Source: Punica granatum (Eukaryota; Streptophyta; Magnoliopsida; Myrtales; Lythraceae). From it: a DNA stretch of 64,000 bases. The stretch covers positions 8,308,001 through 8,372,000 of the forward strand of contig NC_045131.1 in NCBI RefSeq assembly GCF_007655135.1, written 5' to 3'. Both the position numbers and the translations under genes were made by a program. The notes beneath the pieces are model-generated. The model made no database searches. It was not told the origin of the DNA and worked only from the letters and a program-made list of their open reading frames with translations. The number at the start of each line of letters is the position of its first letter. The first letter of the stretch is position 1. This document shows, one piece after another, positions 22,831 to 34,172 of the stretch.

Positions 22831-25800
22831 TTCGGTCCCCTTTGATTCAGTTCTCGTTATTTTGGCTCCTGATGTTTGGATTTTGTTTCGATTTGGTGGT
22901 AAAATGTCCATGCCCTCGACCGACCGACTCACTCAAGGATCGTCTGGGTCACCTGATACTGGGAATTAGATCCGTCGCATTTGCAAGTGAACTCCAAAAG
23001 TTTAGGAGAGAACTGGATGTCTGATCTTGTTGGATAACATATGATATTCATCATTCAATTTGAAAACTTCGTAATCCACGCTTGCATATAACTTCTTTAA
23101 TATTATGCTATTTCGGAGCTGACAAGTCCGCTACAAGCTATCATAACTACACATATTCGATGCATGAAAAAATGCTAATTTTAGATGTGGTGGTTGATCA
23201 GAATGATTTATGGCTATCATACCTCGTTTTACACCACACGGAGAAAGCAAGACGGACTTAAATATGGACTTGGGGGCGAAAACCTAGAGAGGACAAACAA
23301 CAAGATGATTTTTTCAAGTTAAGGAGAAAATAAAAGAAATTTCATCAAAATTTGAAATATATATATATATATTATATTTAAAAGGGGACGATTGCTAATT
23401 CAGTTCCCCTCTCGACCCATCAATGAAAGATGAAAATGTGAAGAATGGCCAAGAGTAGCAACAAAGTGCTTATGAATGGGAGTAGAGAGTACCATTTAAT
23501 TTCATGTCGTGGTAAAATGCGGAAGAGGAACGCGTGGTTAAGCGAAGTAAAGAGATGGGCCCGAATTATAATTTAAGGAGACAATGATGAAGACGCGTAA
23601 AATCAGAGGCGTGGAGTGGATGGAGGTGGGAAATGAAGGGGGCAGAAGACAATTTGGTTTGGGCCATGAAGGAATAGGAAATAGGATAGGGAGTGGGGTG
23701 GCTGTGGCGGGGCCCTCATGGCGACTAAGAGGCGTGTATCGTATCCCGATGATGGAGCTTGGCCCCACCCCGGGTCCCATTTGTTGCGTCACCCTCACCG
23801 TTCGTACTGTGGAATCTGTGATTGGATGTATTACATATGACCGAGAGTAAGAAAAACGACAAAAAAAAAATAAAAAATTTCGTGGGGACAAGTTTGGGGG
23901 TAAAGCGTCATTATAACCTACGAGCTGAAGGATGAACATATGTTAAGCTACAAATATCTGCCCTAATAATTATCATCATTAATATTTTATTAATTACATC
24001 CACTATATATCTTCTTGCATTTCTTTTTCATTTGAGGAGACTTACGGGCATGATGGGGAATAGGAGAGGGAACTGTGAATAAAAGCTCCGCATATGAAAA
24101 TCGAATTGGAGAAAGACCTCTTAATTTTTATTCGAGAATGTTACCGCCGCACATAATTGCATTTTGTATCTCTTATATTTAACTTAGCACCTTGCCCTAG
24201 TGAACAACCCAATGGAGCTAATGTTAAATTTCTATCTTATAAGAACCCTTTTGTTTTATTTTCACTTATAAAAATACAATTGATTCTTTTTTTTTTTTGA
24301 AGACTCAAAATAAAAATAAAATAAAAAATAATAATAATAAGGGCAAACCAAAATTAGATGGGAGGCTGTGGCTTAGCTATCCATATTGGCACTCTGTTTT
24401 GTCTTATTATGAATGCAATAACGCATACTGTTCCCTGCAAAGAAAATGAGTGCAGGCAGATTCTCATCCAAGTTGATGAGGGAATTTTCCTCTGCTCAAA
24501 TCATTGATTGAAGCCTTCCCTTCCATTTCTGGTGAAATCATCAGTATTTTTCAAAAAGCATACAGTCTATAGCTTGAAAAATTAGCCACTGCCTCGATGG
24601 AAGATAAGATCTGTATCTTCTTTTCATCTCTCTCAGTATTTAAGCAAGAAAATTATTGTTATTACCAAAAGATTACTGCATCTCGGGGACGTTTAGTTCG
24701 TCTGTCTTAAGATGTGTTACGAATGAGTTCCGCCGACTCTCCACTTCTTCCCCACGCCAACAATGCAGGTTGCAGTATAGAAATAAGAAACTCTCGCACG
24801 GCGAAAGCATATGATGAAAATTGTGTATTTTAAGATCGTCAATCACACTGATCACGTACTTATTGAGAAACACTATTCAGAAAGTCGGGTTTAGTAATAT
24901 AGTCGAGGTAATATATCGTGTTGGTAGAAATTAGCTAGCATATCGAGGGATTTAAATTGGCGGTTGTGCATGTGCTCCATGCATGAATGTTTCAAATATC
25001 CTTAGATTCAAGTCCTAGGGGTAATACTAAGGCCCCGTTTGTTTTTGTTAGAAATTTGATTTTAACTTTAACTTTAACTTTAACTCAACACACTATACAA
25101 CAAAAACACACGTTTTCCAAGTCAAATTTATAATCACATCTCATTTATCATTTTCCACAATCAAAATCAAAATCAAAATCAAAGTAACTTTAACTCTGAA
25201 TCCAAATGGCCTTCCTTAGATCGAGTATGGATAACCGGTCTTTGACTTGCCCGGGACATCGATGATCAGTCAAGTTAAAATTAAGAAATTAGTGAAGGAA
25301 TTTTTTTTTTTGTGGATTTACATATATGAAGGGAATAAAGGCACCAAAGCCAAAACCCTACATACGGAAAATGTGGGCAGCAAATTCTTGTAGTTGGTAG
25401 TCATAGCTGAGTATTTTTCTTTTTATTATTCTTCAAACTTTAATTTTTTAGGTTTGTCTTATTCCAATCTTGGCATGCCATCAATTCTTTTTCATCACTT
25501 TTGTTCTTAGTGTGTGATTTGCTTCTTTTGTCAAAGAAAGAGGGCGAGAGAGAAAATCCCCAGTCCCCAAAAGCAAAAGCACATAAATAAAGCCCTCAAA
25601 TTATAAAGCAAACAAAGCATGCAGCAAAATAAAATAAAATAAAAATGGCTCTTCGTGTTAATTTAATCAGAAAAAAAGAAGAGGAAAAAGGAAGAACATC
25701 GAAAGGAAACTAAAGCCATTTCTTCCCTCCTTCGAAATTGAAATTTTAAGAACACCAAATCGAGCCAATATCAGACTTCAACGGATCGAAGTTACAGTCA

Positions 25801-27678
25801 TATTAGAACAATATTATTGAGAAGAACTATATGTATAACAATTTAATTAGTTGATGAATTTATTATGTTTTATTTTGTAAGAATGATAATTTGAGGACAT
25901 AAACTGCCTGACATAAGATAATGACGCCAACAGTGTGGATATTTGGCATGCGGGTGCTTGCATGGCATAACCTTGTTATGGAGATTATTTTATTTATTTT
26001 TGAAAAAGTGGTGCTCCTTCTCATTAATCACGTCAATATGTACAAATTAATTATCAGTACCCCAAGGAGGTTATTAACTAATAAACATATATAGGTGTAC
26101 ATTTATGACCATCAATAAAATAGAAACAAGAATCAAAACGCCATCGTTCGATTAATTTTTTGCTCTAAAAACTCTTATGGAATATTATCATCGAGATCTC
26201 GCAAAGCCTCGTGAACCAAGACAGCAGAAATGAACAGTTCCACACCCGTGAATGATATCTTGCAGGGAAAAGTCTATGTATAGTTTATAGCATGAACTGT
26301 ATGCGAGACTTTCATAACCGATGGACCAATACTTGGTGGTGGGTCAAATGTTAGTCCGACGAACCGTAGGGATGGGCTGTCATCTCAGCATCGCAGGCCC
26401 ACATAGCCACTTTGCTGATTCCCAGAAATGACCGGGCTCGCATTCTCAATTTTGGCCCATAATTGAGAGACAATCCAGATTCGAGATAGATCGACTCATT
26501 AAGGGGTAAAACTCTCTTGATCGTGAATTTTATCCATCCAAAAAATTGGAACATAAAATCTTTGTTAACAGGATCAAGCATTGAACTGTTATTTTAACAA
26601 ATTCACGTTGGTACTGGCCGAAGCCTCACTAGCCGCGTGAGGTGAATTTCATTATAATATAAAGTCATATATAATGTTCTATGTATGAAAACTATCTATA
26701 CATGAGTAAAATACATGATATGTACAAGGTAAACCATAATGAAGAATATTCCTAAAATACAAGATATTCTAATCATCTCTATTAACTTCCGCATGCCATG
26801 TCTTGTTTAAACGAATTTGATTTTGGTCCGGGAGAGGAACAAGGGACATTAGGCTTCTCTAATACATGGCAAGATAGCTTATAATCAACGTGAACCACAA
26901 TATGGATCCATAATCACATGGGTAATGGTAATTATATAGTACTAGGAGTTACTTCATAGGTCGGTTGCATTATTGGATAGATGCATATCTTAACTTGTTT
27001 TCCCTATCCTCTTGCCCAGACTTATGTTGGGGCGGTTTCTCTCCTATATGGATAATTGTGAGAACAGATGTTGGAGGTAATCCCATATGGAAAAAGTTAA
27101 GAGGAAATCCATAGATAGATTTATAAGAGACAAGGTCTAGCAATCTATCGACTAAACTTTTGAATTGCGGATAGATCCAAATTCGAAGTAGGCCTGTAAA
27201 TTTTTCCTAACAACTTACTAGTGTCTTGTCATTTACATTTCCTACACCTTGGCCATTCGTGTTACATATTTAAAAGGAGATGAACACGAATCTTTAAAAT
27301 GCGTATCGAGAAGAGAGGTTATCGATACTATTATCCATAAACTCTCCGTCACATCCGATGCCAGGTTGTGTTAACATTACGATACATGAAATAATCCCTC
27401 TTTCCAACATTCCCCTTAGCTAGCACGCGAACGATGAATGGCTGAAGAAGAATCAAATTCAAAAAGCATAAACGGACCCCACGGACGAACATTATGAGAG
27501 TGACTGTTAAATCACATATACTCATATGTATGTATACAGATATATTTTCATCTCCCCATCAAAGAGGATTCCTCAGGTCGGGAGAAATAGAAAAATGCAT
27601 TATACAATAAAATGGAATCCACAATCTCTCTGTAAAGTAGATGCTTGCTTTTACTCGGTACTCCTTTCTTTTTCATCC
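22831..27678. other. Intergenic DNA between the DUF3527 and small heat shock genes
   Basis: Contains a MITE-like element (25031-25211), an (AT)n tract near 23360, and AT-rich repeats. The block at 23540-23850 is GC-richer and open on both strands, but neither translation resembles a known protein. I see no other gene. Confidence 0.5.
25031..25211. mobile_element. MITE-like element
   Basis: Ends are GGCCCCGTTTG on the left and, on the complementary strand of the right end, GGCCATTTGGA. Inside, AACTTT repeats on the left mirror AAAATC/AAAGTT repeats on the right, extending the inverted symmetry to about 60 bp. It is about 180 bp long with no coding capacity. Such GGCC-CGTTTG-ended elements are widespread in plant genomes. 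No clean target-site duplication was identified. Confidence 0.5.
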
Positions 27679-27685
27679 TATAAAA
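27679..27685 (+). promoter_or_regulatory. TATA box of the small heat shock gene
   Basis: TATAAAA, 94 bp upstream of the ATG at 27779, implies a leader of about 65 nt. I looked for perfect heat shock elements (alternating GAA and TTC) in the 250 bp upstream and found only imperfect half-sites. Confidence 0.6.
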
Positions 27686-27778
27686 TGTCGACTGGTTCCT
27701 CTTCATCCCGTATAGAAAAACAAGGAACCTTTCCAATACCACACATCAAACTAGAACCATCTCCTGCTACGCAAAAAC

Positions 27779-28282
27779 ATGTTCAGGGGCTACAACTACA
27801 GGCGCGATCACGACCATTTCAACAACAGACCCGAAGTCCGCCATGAAGGCAGTCTTGTTAGAGCTCCGACCTACCATGGGGGCACTCATGATCACGTGGC
27901 TCCGACCTACCATGTGAGCGCTGAACATCAGATGGCTCCTCTTGTCAGCGGGAGGATCGATTGGAAGGAGGCCTCGACTGAGCATGTGTTCAAGGTCGAG
28001 CTTCCGGGAGTGAAGAAGGATGAGGTGAAGGTCGACCTGCAGGACAACAGGGTCCTCAACATAACCGCGGAGAAGTGTGTGGATATGGAAGACCATGCCG
28101 ACCCATGGCACCGGATAGAAAGGACCTGTGCCAGGTTCGTAAGAATACTCAGGCTGCCCGAAGATTCCAAACCCCACCAGACAACGGCGTGCATGGAGAA
28201 TGGGGTGCTCACTATCAGGGTGCCGAGGGAGGAGATAAGGATGAACCCTCATGCCATGTCGACCCGCATTCCCGTTCAGTAA
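27779..28282 (+). CDS. Small heat shock protein (HSP20, class-I-like) with repeated His-rich N-terminus
   Basis: A single-exon frame of 167 residues. Residues 59-152 form the alpha-crystallin domain: RIDWKEASTEHVFKVELPGV, KVDLQDNRVLNI, then WHRIERTCARFVRILRLPED and the family hallmark MENGVLTIRVPRE. The C-terminal tail ends in STRIPV, a possible form of the I-x-I/V anchor used in oligomer assembly. These chaperones bind unfolding proteins in large oligomers; the core looks like cytosolic class I, and no targeting peptide is evident. The N-terminal arm is unusual: class I members usually start MSLIP-FFG, whereas this one has a His-rich arm with a 12-residue repeat (APTYHGGTHDHV, APTYHVSAEHQM, then APLV). 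The DNA repeat period is exactly 36 bp. The normally conserved Lys/Arg-Ser-Ser-Gly before KF is replaced by RTCAR, so divergence extends into the domain. Confidence 0.92.
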   Translation: MFRGYNYRRDHDHFNNRPEVRHEGSLVRAPTYHGGTHDHVAPTYHVSAEHQMAPLVSGRIDWKEASTEHVFKVELPGVKKDEVKVDLQDNRVLNITAEKCVDMEDHADPWHRIERTCARFVRILRLPEDSKPHQTTACMENGVLTIRVPREEIRMNPHAMSTRIPVQ

Positions 28283-29850
28283 ACATATATAGCTAGTGTA
28301 CAATATATATATATATATCAAACCATGCCGCGGTGATCACTAGCATGCGAAAAATAACTGGAATCTAGCTATATACCGTTAAATAAGTGGTTTGTGTTGT
28401 ACCTATACAAATTATAAACTAGTAAATCATAAAGATATACATACTATAGAGGCGGTGTTGGCGTATTCGTGCCTCTACTAACGAGATTTCGGTTATTATA
28501 CTCGAATCAAGCTACAGCAGCAATCCATGACATTGGACCGTCGATTGCTGGACTGATCCAATACCAAGTGTGTATATGTATATGTATATGTATATATATA
28601 TGATCATTTTCGTTTGAAATGATTGGATTGGCCGAAGTGTATTGGATCAACCCAACGAGATGTTGAGGCCGGTCTCGGACAGCAGTAAAATTTGGTTACG
28701 GATCGATATCGAAGGTCATGTTTAAGGCTTCCATGAAGCTTAGCGTAGTGTTCCCTGGGCCTAATTTTAGCCCAGTAAATGCTCCCTAAGCTAGCCCACA
28801 ATATCCTTAATATTTATCCCTTTGAATTACATAATTTACATACAATTTAATGGTTCTTAAGTTCACTAATGATCCGTGGCCTTAAGGTCAATAGTGACCC
28901 CTCCCTTCAAGCCCCATAATAGGCTCAATCACCTATTCAAGTCGGGGCAATAAAATCCCTACATCATCTCCAAATAGTAGAAGTACGATATCAATCGGCG
29001 GCCAAGGGCTCGACCTCCATAGGCCTAATGGAAACACGAGAGCCTATCAAGCCAGTCTTCGCAGCTAATGTCTTTTTCCTGTAGGTGTTCCAAACAAGAA
29101 CCAACCAATCGCAGAACAACGGCCCACACACATCTACCTGAAGAGCAATGCTATTTGTGCCGACCTAATCTGCCGAAGATTAGCGCTACAAGACGTGGTG
29201 GCGTGGCTGTAATTTTCTAACAAATGATGGGAATCCATATTGATCAGGGATTCGGCATCCTCCGAATCGGAGAAAAAGTATTTTCCCCTCCCAAAATTGA
29301 TCCGTCTTCGACATCTCCGTGCAATTGCTAATGTAATGTGCGGTGTCCAATAATTATCTGTTATCAACAATAATAAATATTAGGTAACAACATCATAATA
29401 CACTTGTAACTGCGTCATGTTATCGTTCAAGTCTTATCTGTTTTGATTACTCTGATGCACGTCCGCACGAAAGATCAGCCTATAGCTCATCGAACTTTAC
29501 CATCATTATCTGTTTAAATATTCCCCGTGGGGATGTCAAACTTATAATTCTATAATATATTGCGTCAATCAATCGGGTATGAAAGATATATAAATGTTGA
29601 GGCCCTACCTAATTGCACAATAAGTCATCTTTCAAACACATAAAACCTACCAGAGCTATAATTGGTACGTTCTTCCCATAAATTATTGCCATGTTCAGCA
29701 AAGACTAATGTTATTAACACTGTCCTACGTGCACGTACGCATCAATCTTCTGGGTTCACTACTTAGATCTGATTAAATTAATCACATTAGGCATGGATCT
29801 TGAACGGTATTCTTGACGAATATATATTAATATATATGTACATATGTTAC

Positions 29851-29885
<35 letters not shown>

Positions 29886-30116
29886 AGGGTGATTCTGCAT
29901 GGTTGGTTGAGCAAATGTGTTGACAATACAGACAGCTATAGTGACCCCGCCCGACACCCATTCCTTTTGAACATTGTAATACGGCCGGAAACCTTTGATG
30001 TTTCACTGCATCGTCAACCAAAACTAATATTTAGTTTAAATTATCTTCTCTGGGGACGCCAAAAAGAACTATTAATTTCTATCATAGATGTGCGGTTGGT
30101 TAATTAGGACATCAAA

Positions 30117-30162
30117 ATAAAATACCATTTCTAATGCATCATCCCGTGCTTCGCTCCTCGGG
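30117..30162. repeat. 46-bp perfect direct repeat, copy 1
   Basis: Identical to 30305-30350; starts ATAAAATACCATTTC and ends GCTTCGCTCCTCGGG. The two starts are 188 bp apart. Confidence 0.95.
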
Positions 30163-30304
30163 TTAATTAAGTAAGATTTTGGATTCGAGTTCTTGTGAAT
30201 GCAAAAAATTCACGCGGGAGGAACTTTATCCCTTAATGGACCGACTCGGCTCAACTGGATTAATCTAGACCCAATTGGACTTCTGGATATCATGGTTCAC
30301 ACCG

Positions 30305-30350
30305 ATAAAATACCATTTCTAATGCATCATCCCGTGCTTCGCTCCTCGGG
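30305..30350. repeat. 46-bp perfect direct repeat, copy 2
   Basis: Identical to 30117-30162. The identity ends sharply on both sides, so this is a defined duplication rather than a decayed tandem array. Confidence 0.95.
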
Positions 30351-31389
30351 GCTTGACCGTGCGTGGACCAGCAAGTTTTCAATCAAAATATATGTTTACT
30401 GAATTATTCAATGAATTTAAGGTTCCATCTTTCATTAGTACGAGTAGCAGTTGATAGCCGATAACAACTGGAGTCTGACATGTTGGGTCAAGCTCGATCA
30501 AGGCGGAAGAAATACGTACATAAGATACTTCTTGTGAGAGTGTGTTGCGGAGAAATTTGGGGCTCGTCAATTTGTCCAATCGATTCCCAATCCAATAATA
30601 ATTACATTAAAATTTCTTAACTATAAAATAAATGACCCTATGATGGATATATATCGATGCATGTGAATTTCTCATGTCGTCAAGGGGTTCTTCCAACTAC
30701 TCCCCATGTGAAGTGGAACTCCGACGACGGACTTCAACCTCATTTCTTGCCAATCATGACGGATGCTAATTCTTCCCTTCTTTCGATATAATACATACGG
30801 AGCATTTGCTACGTTCTATGTACGAAATCAAATTATACTCTACATATTTTCGTCGACCATATGGTTCAAGACGCAAATAAGCCGATTCCCTTAAGGACGC
30901 GAAAGAGAATGACCAGAAATGCTCGAAGGATAGATAAGGTCCAAGATGCAAGACCATATATATGACTTATTATCTGCCAACTTTATAATTTTTTACTTAG
31001 ATCGTGTAGAATGTCGGATCTCATACCTCCGACGGACATAAATAAGCAAAAATAACTTGCAAGATCCGAACGATCCTAAAAGAAAAATATAAACTTGCGC
31101 TAAAAATCCATTCAAGAAAGCGAAAAGCCACAACGATCACAGCAGGTGCCATAAAATTCTTTTTCTAAACTATCAGCACATACAGAGTAATTCTTTTAAA
31201 AAATTTATAAAAGAGGTCCATAAATCAAGAGAAGCTCTAAACGGGATTTGTGTTTCGTATAATAATTAAATAAAAAATGAACGAAAATTGTAAGAGGGGA
31301 AGTTCAGGGAGGAGGAAGATGCCAAAACGACAGTGCAAACAAAGGAAACGCATGACCTAAAGTCAAAACGTAGAAAAAACCCCATGGGC

Positions 31390-31740
31390 CTCATTAAAAC
31401 GCACAATTCCGACCAGCAAAACGACAACCTCGTCGACCGGCCCTAACGTCGCTGTCCCCTCCTCCCGGCTGCGTCACGCGCACACGACAGCGCGTGAGAT
31501 CGTCACCACCGGTCGTGCGAGCCACTATTAGTGTACTCTGGCCCGGGGGGCTACGTCTACGACATCGACATGCTTCCCTGAACGGCAGGCTCGCCGGCTG
31601 CAAGTGCAGGCTAGGGGAAAATATCAATTATTGCAAGAGTAGGGCCGCAGCTCCGGCGGGGAATAGGTCGGCCTGCCGCCGCCCGCCGGTGACAGCGACG
31701 GGAAGGCCCGTTGACGAGTTTCGAGAGACATTGAAAATGA
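31390..31740. other. GC-rich, CpG-rich island of unknown nature
   Basis: Sharply GC-rich compared with flanks of about one-third GC, with many CG dinucleotides. Open frames of 77-89 codons on both strands reflect the lack of stop codons in such sequence. I recognise no protein or transposon end; it may be a gene fragment carried by an element. Confidence 0.3.
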
Positions 31741-34172
31741 CGGTCACTATTATTTTGCTTTGAATGCATTGCAAGTGCAACATTAAGGGAGGAAAAAACA
31801 TTAAAAAAAAAAAAAAAGAAAAGAAAGAAAGAAGCAACTGCCCGCGAAATGATAAAGGTTAAAACTAATAATTAATTTTGTCAAATTTAAGCCAAGATTA
31901 ATTTTGTCAAAATTTAGATTAAAAAAAGCTCAGTGGTGGTTGCAAATAGTGATAGATCAGTTGATAAGATACTCGAATTATAAATGCTAATTTGTATGCA
32001 AACAACAAACAATTGGGACAAAAAGCCCGCGAATTTAAAGACTGAACTGTCAGTCGATGAACGATCGTGCTTAACAAACGTAAAAAGTCAAATAAGGTAT
32101 GTAGTAATTGTCCTGTTTGCCAAATGTTCCAATCACAATGTAATATAAGCAACTCGCATTAAGCAAAGTCATAGGCAAATATTAAAGAAGCTACAAGTGG
32201 AATCATACTTCATCGACTAAGGCAAGCTAGTATTATCCCTAGTGTTTGCTGCATCAAGCAAATAGCTCGAAGCGATGTACTGCCCTTGTACTACTTTGTT
32301 TTCAATTTCTCCCAATTGTCCCACTAATTACCCAAAAAAAAAAGAGAGAGAGAGAGAGAGATAATTACATATAAAGCATGGTCGAGTTTTAGACAAAGCT
32401 CGCGATGAGAAAGTCAAAGATTAGCTGGCTAGTTAGAGAAGTCCACGAACCTATAGGTTTGTGTTATAGAATCTCCGATCCACTTAAGTTAATTTCCATA
32501 ATGTTATAGAAATATAGGGCAAAGATAGCCCACAATGGATTGAATGAAAAGATTATACACGATTCCTTAACCATACGTTCCGTCGGATAAATATGAGACC
32601 CTTTCATTAAGTTCATCCAACGATATGTAGGGGCTAAAGAGATGGATGATTCAAGAGACCGGACGACTAACGTACCTTGAGAATGAGAAGGAACATTAAG
32701 GACGGTGGAAGACATTAGACAAAAATAATGTTTTTCTTTTCCTTTTGGCGAGCATGGAAAGTGGAAGACATTAGACATTGGGCACATCAAAGTGACACAC
32801 CTCCCAAGCAAATTTTATAATACTTCGAGCTACGTACAACGTTGAACCGTGCACGTCCTTCCATGTTCCACTTTCTCGATCGAAACCCAGAAATTTTATT
32901 CTTAAAAAAAGAAAAAAAGATTAGGGCTTCTCGAATTCTTGAATGACATAAGTCATAAACTTTAGAATTGCTTTTTTCTTTTTTCTTTTTTCTTTTTTCC
33001 ACAGCACAGCAGGGATGGCTTTACACCCATTACTCCATGTGACAGCCCACCCACAACCAGCCTAACTCCAACACAACAATTCAGATATATTATCACTCCG
33101 ATGTGGTCAAAACCCATTTTTATACAATTAACTCATCTGTTCACTGATTCTTCTTGGGCAGTCTAAACATCATGTTCTTGCCCTCTTTCAACAAACAAAT
33201 TTTAAAATTTTCGATGAAATTATATATAGTATCTCTCTCAGTCAGTAGTCTATCAACTGGAACTAATCCTGACCCGTACATGTTCAGTCCAAGCCATAAG
33301 GTGCCTCCATCTATTCCATCACATCTCGCGATTAATAAGATAGATTTAGTGGGTTAGAACAATTGGATGGGAAATTAAGATGATCTTTATTGCAGGTACA
33401 TCCATAAAATTAAATGAGAACACTATACAAATCGTAGAATAATTGCACTTGCATTTCTTATCCATATAATATATATATATATATATATGACATTTATATG
33501 CCTAAAAGATCTGATCAAAGGGGTCGAAACACTCTTTGCAAAACATTGGACCAACCCCCCTGACCTGCTTACAATCCCCCTTCAATAAAGACTTGTTTAA
33601 GCCCACCCCACTAAGAAAAAGAGCCAAAAAAAAAAATGAAAAACAGATTCCACTTATTCTCCAGAACGTTAAACAACAAAAGAGAAACTCCCAAATCATT
33701 CTCTTCTGTTCCCCCAGCAAACCCCAAAAGGGAAAGAAGCTTAAAACCCCATCAAAAGACCAAAAGAAGCTGTTGCTGCTTCTTGCCTGCAATTAAGCTT
33801 CAACCCTTTTCACCTTTCACATCCCTCCAAGCAGATGAAGATGCCGAGATTTACTTGCTTTATTTTATTTAACCACCTTTCTTCCTAACCCTAATCACAA
33901 AATGCCTCCTCGTTTGCTAATGCTTCTTCATCATCTTCCTAATGCTAATAGTACTAATTGAGAAAACTAAAGACTAAACATATTAACTTCCTTTACTTTT
34001 AAACCTAGTAAACCTGTCCTATACCAAAAGGCCTATCTTCTTCCCCTGTCTGTTTGTCCTTTCACCTCCCAACTTCACCTAACACTTCAATTGAATTCCA
34101 AAAGCCACAAAAGAATGCAATTAGCGGCGGAACGAATCTCGGGCGGGCTCGGCTCGGCTCGGCTCAGCGCAG

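Larger units (their letters stand above)
28283..34172. other. Long intergenic region with dispersed repeats
   Basis: Between the small heat shock gene and the five-exon gene. It holds (AT)n tracts near 28302, 29854-29882 and 33469-33489, a perfect 46-bp direct repeat (30117-30162 and 30305-30350), an (AG)n tract near 32343-32360, and a GC-rich block at 31390-31740. None of the open frames shows a known domain, and I identified no RNA gene. Confidence 0.5.

Noticed and set aside
23538..23939. 133-codon minus-strand frame
   Set aside because: Pro/Ser-rich low-complexity translation, open on the opposite strand as well, with no recognised motif.
31394..31837. Frames of 69-89 codons on both strands in the CpG-rich block
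   Set aside because: Absence of stops follows from base composition; no domain seen.
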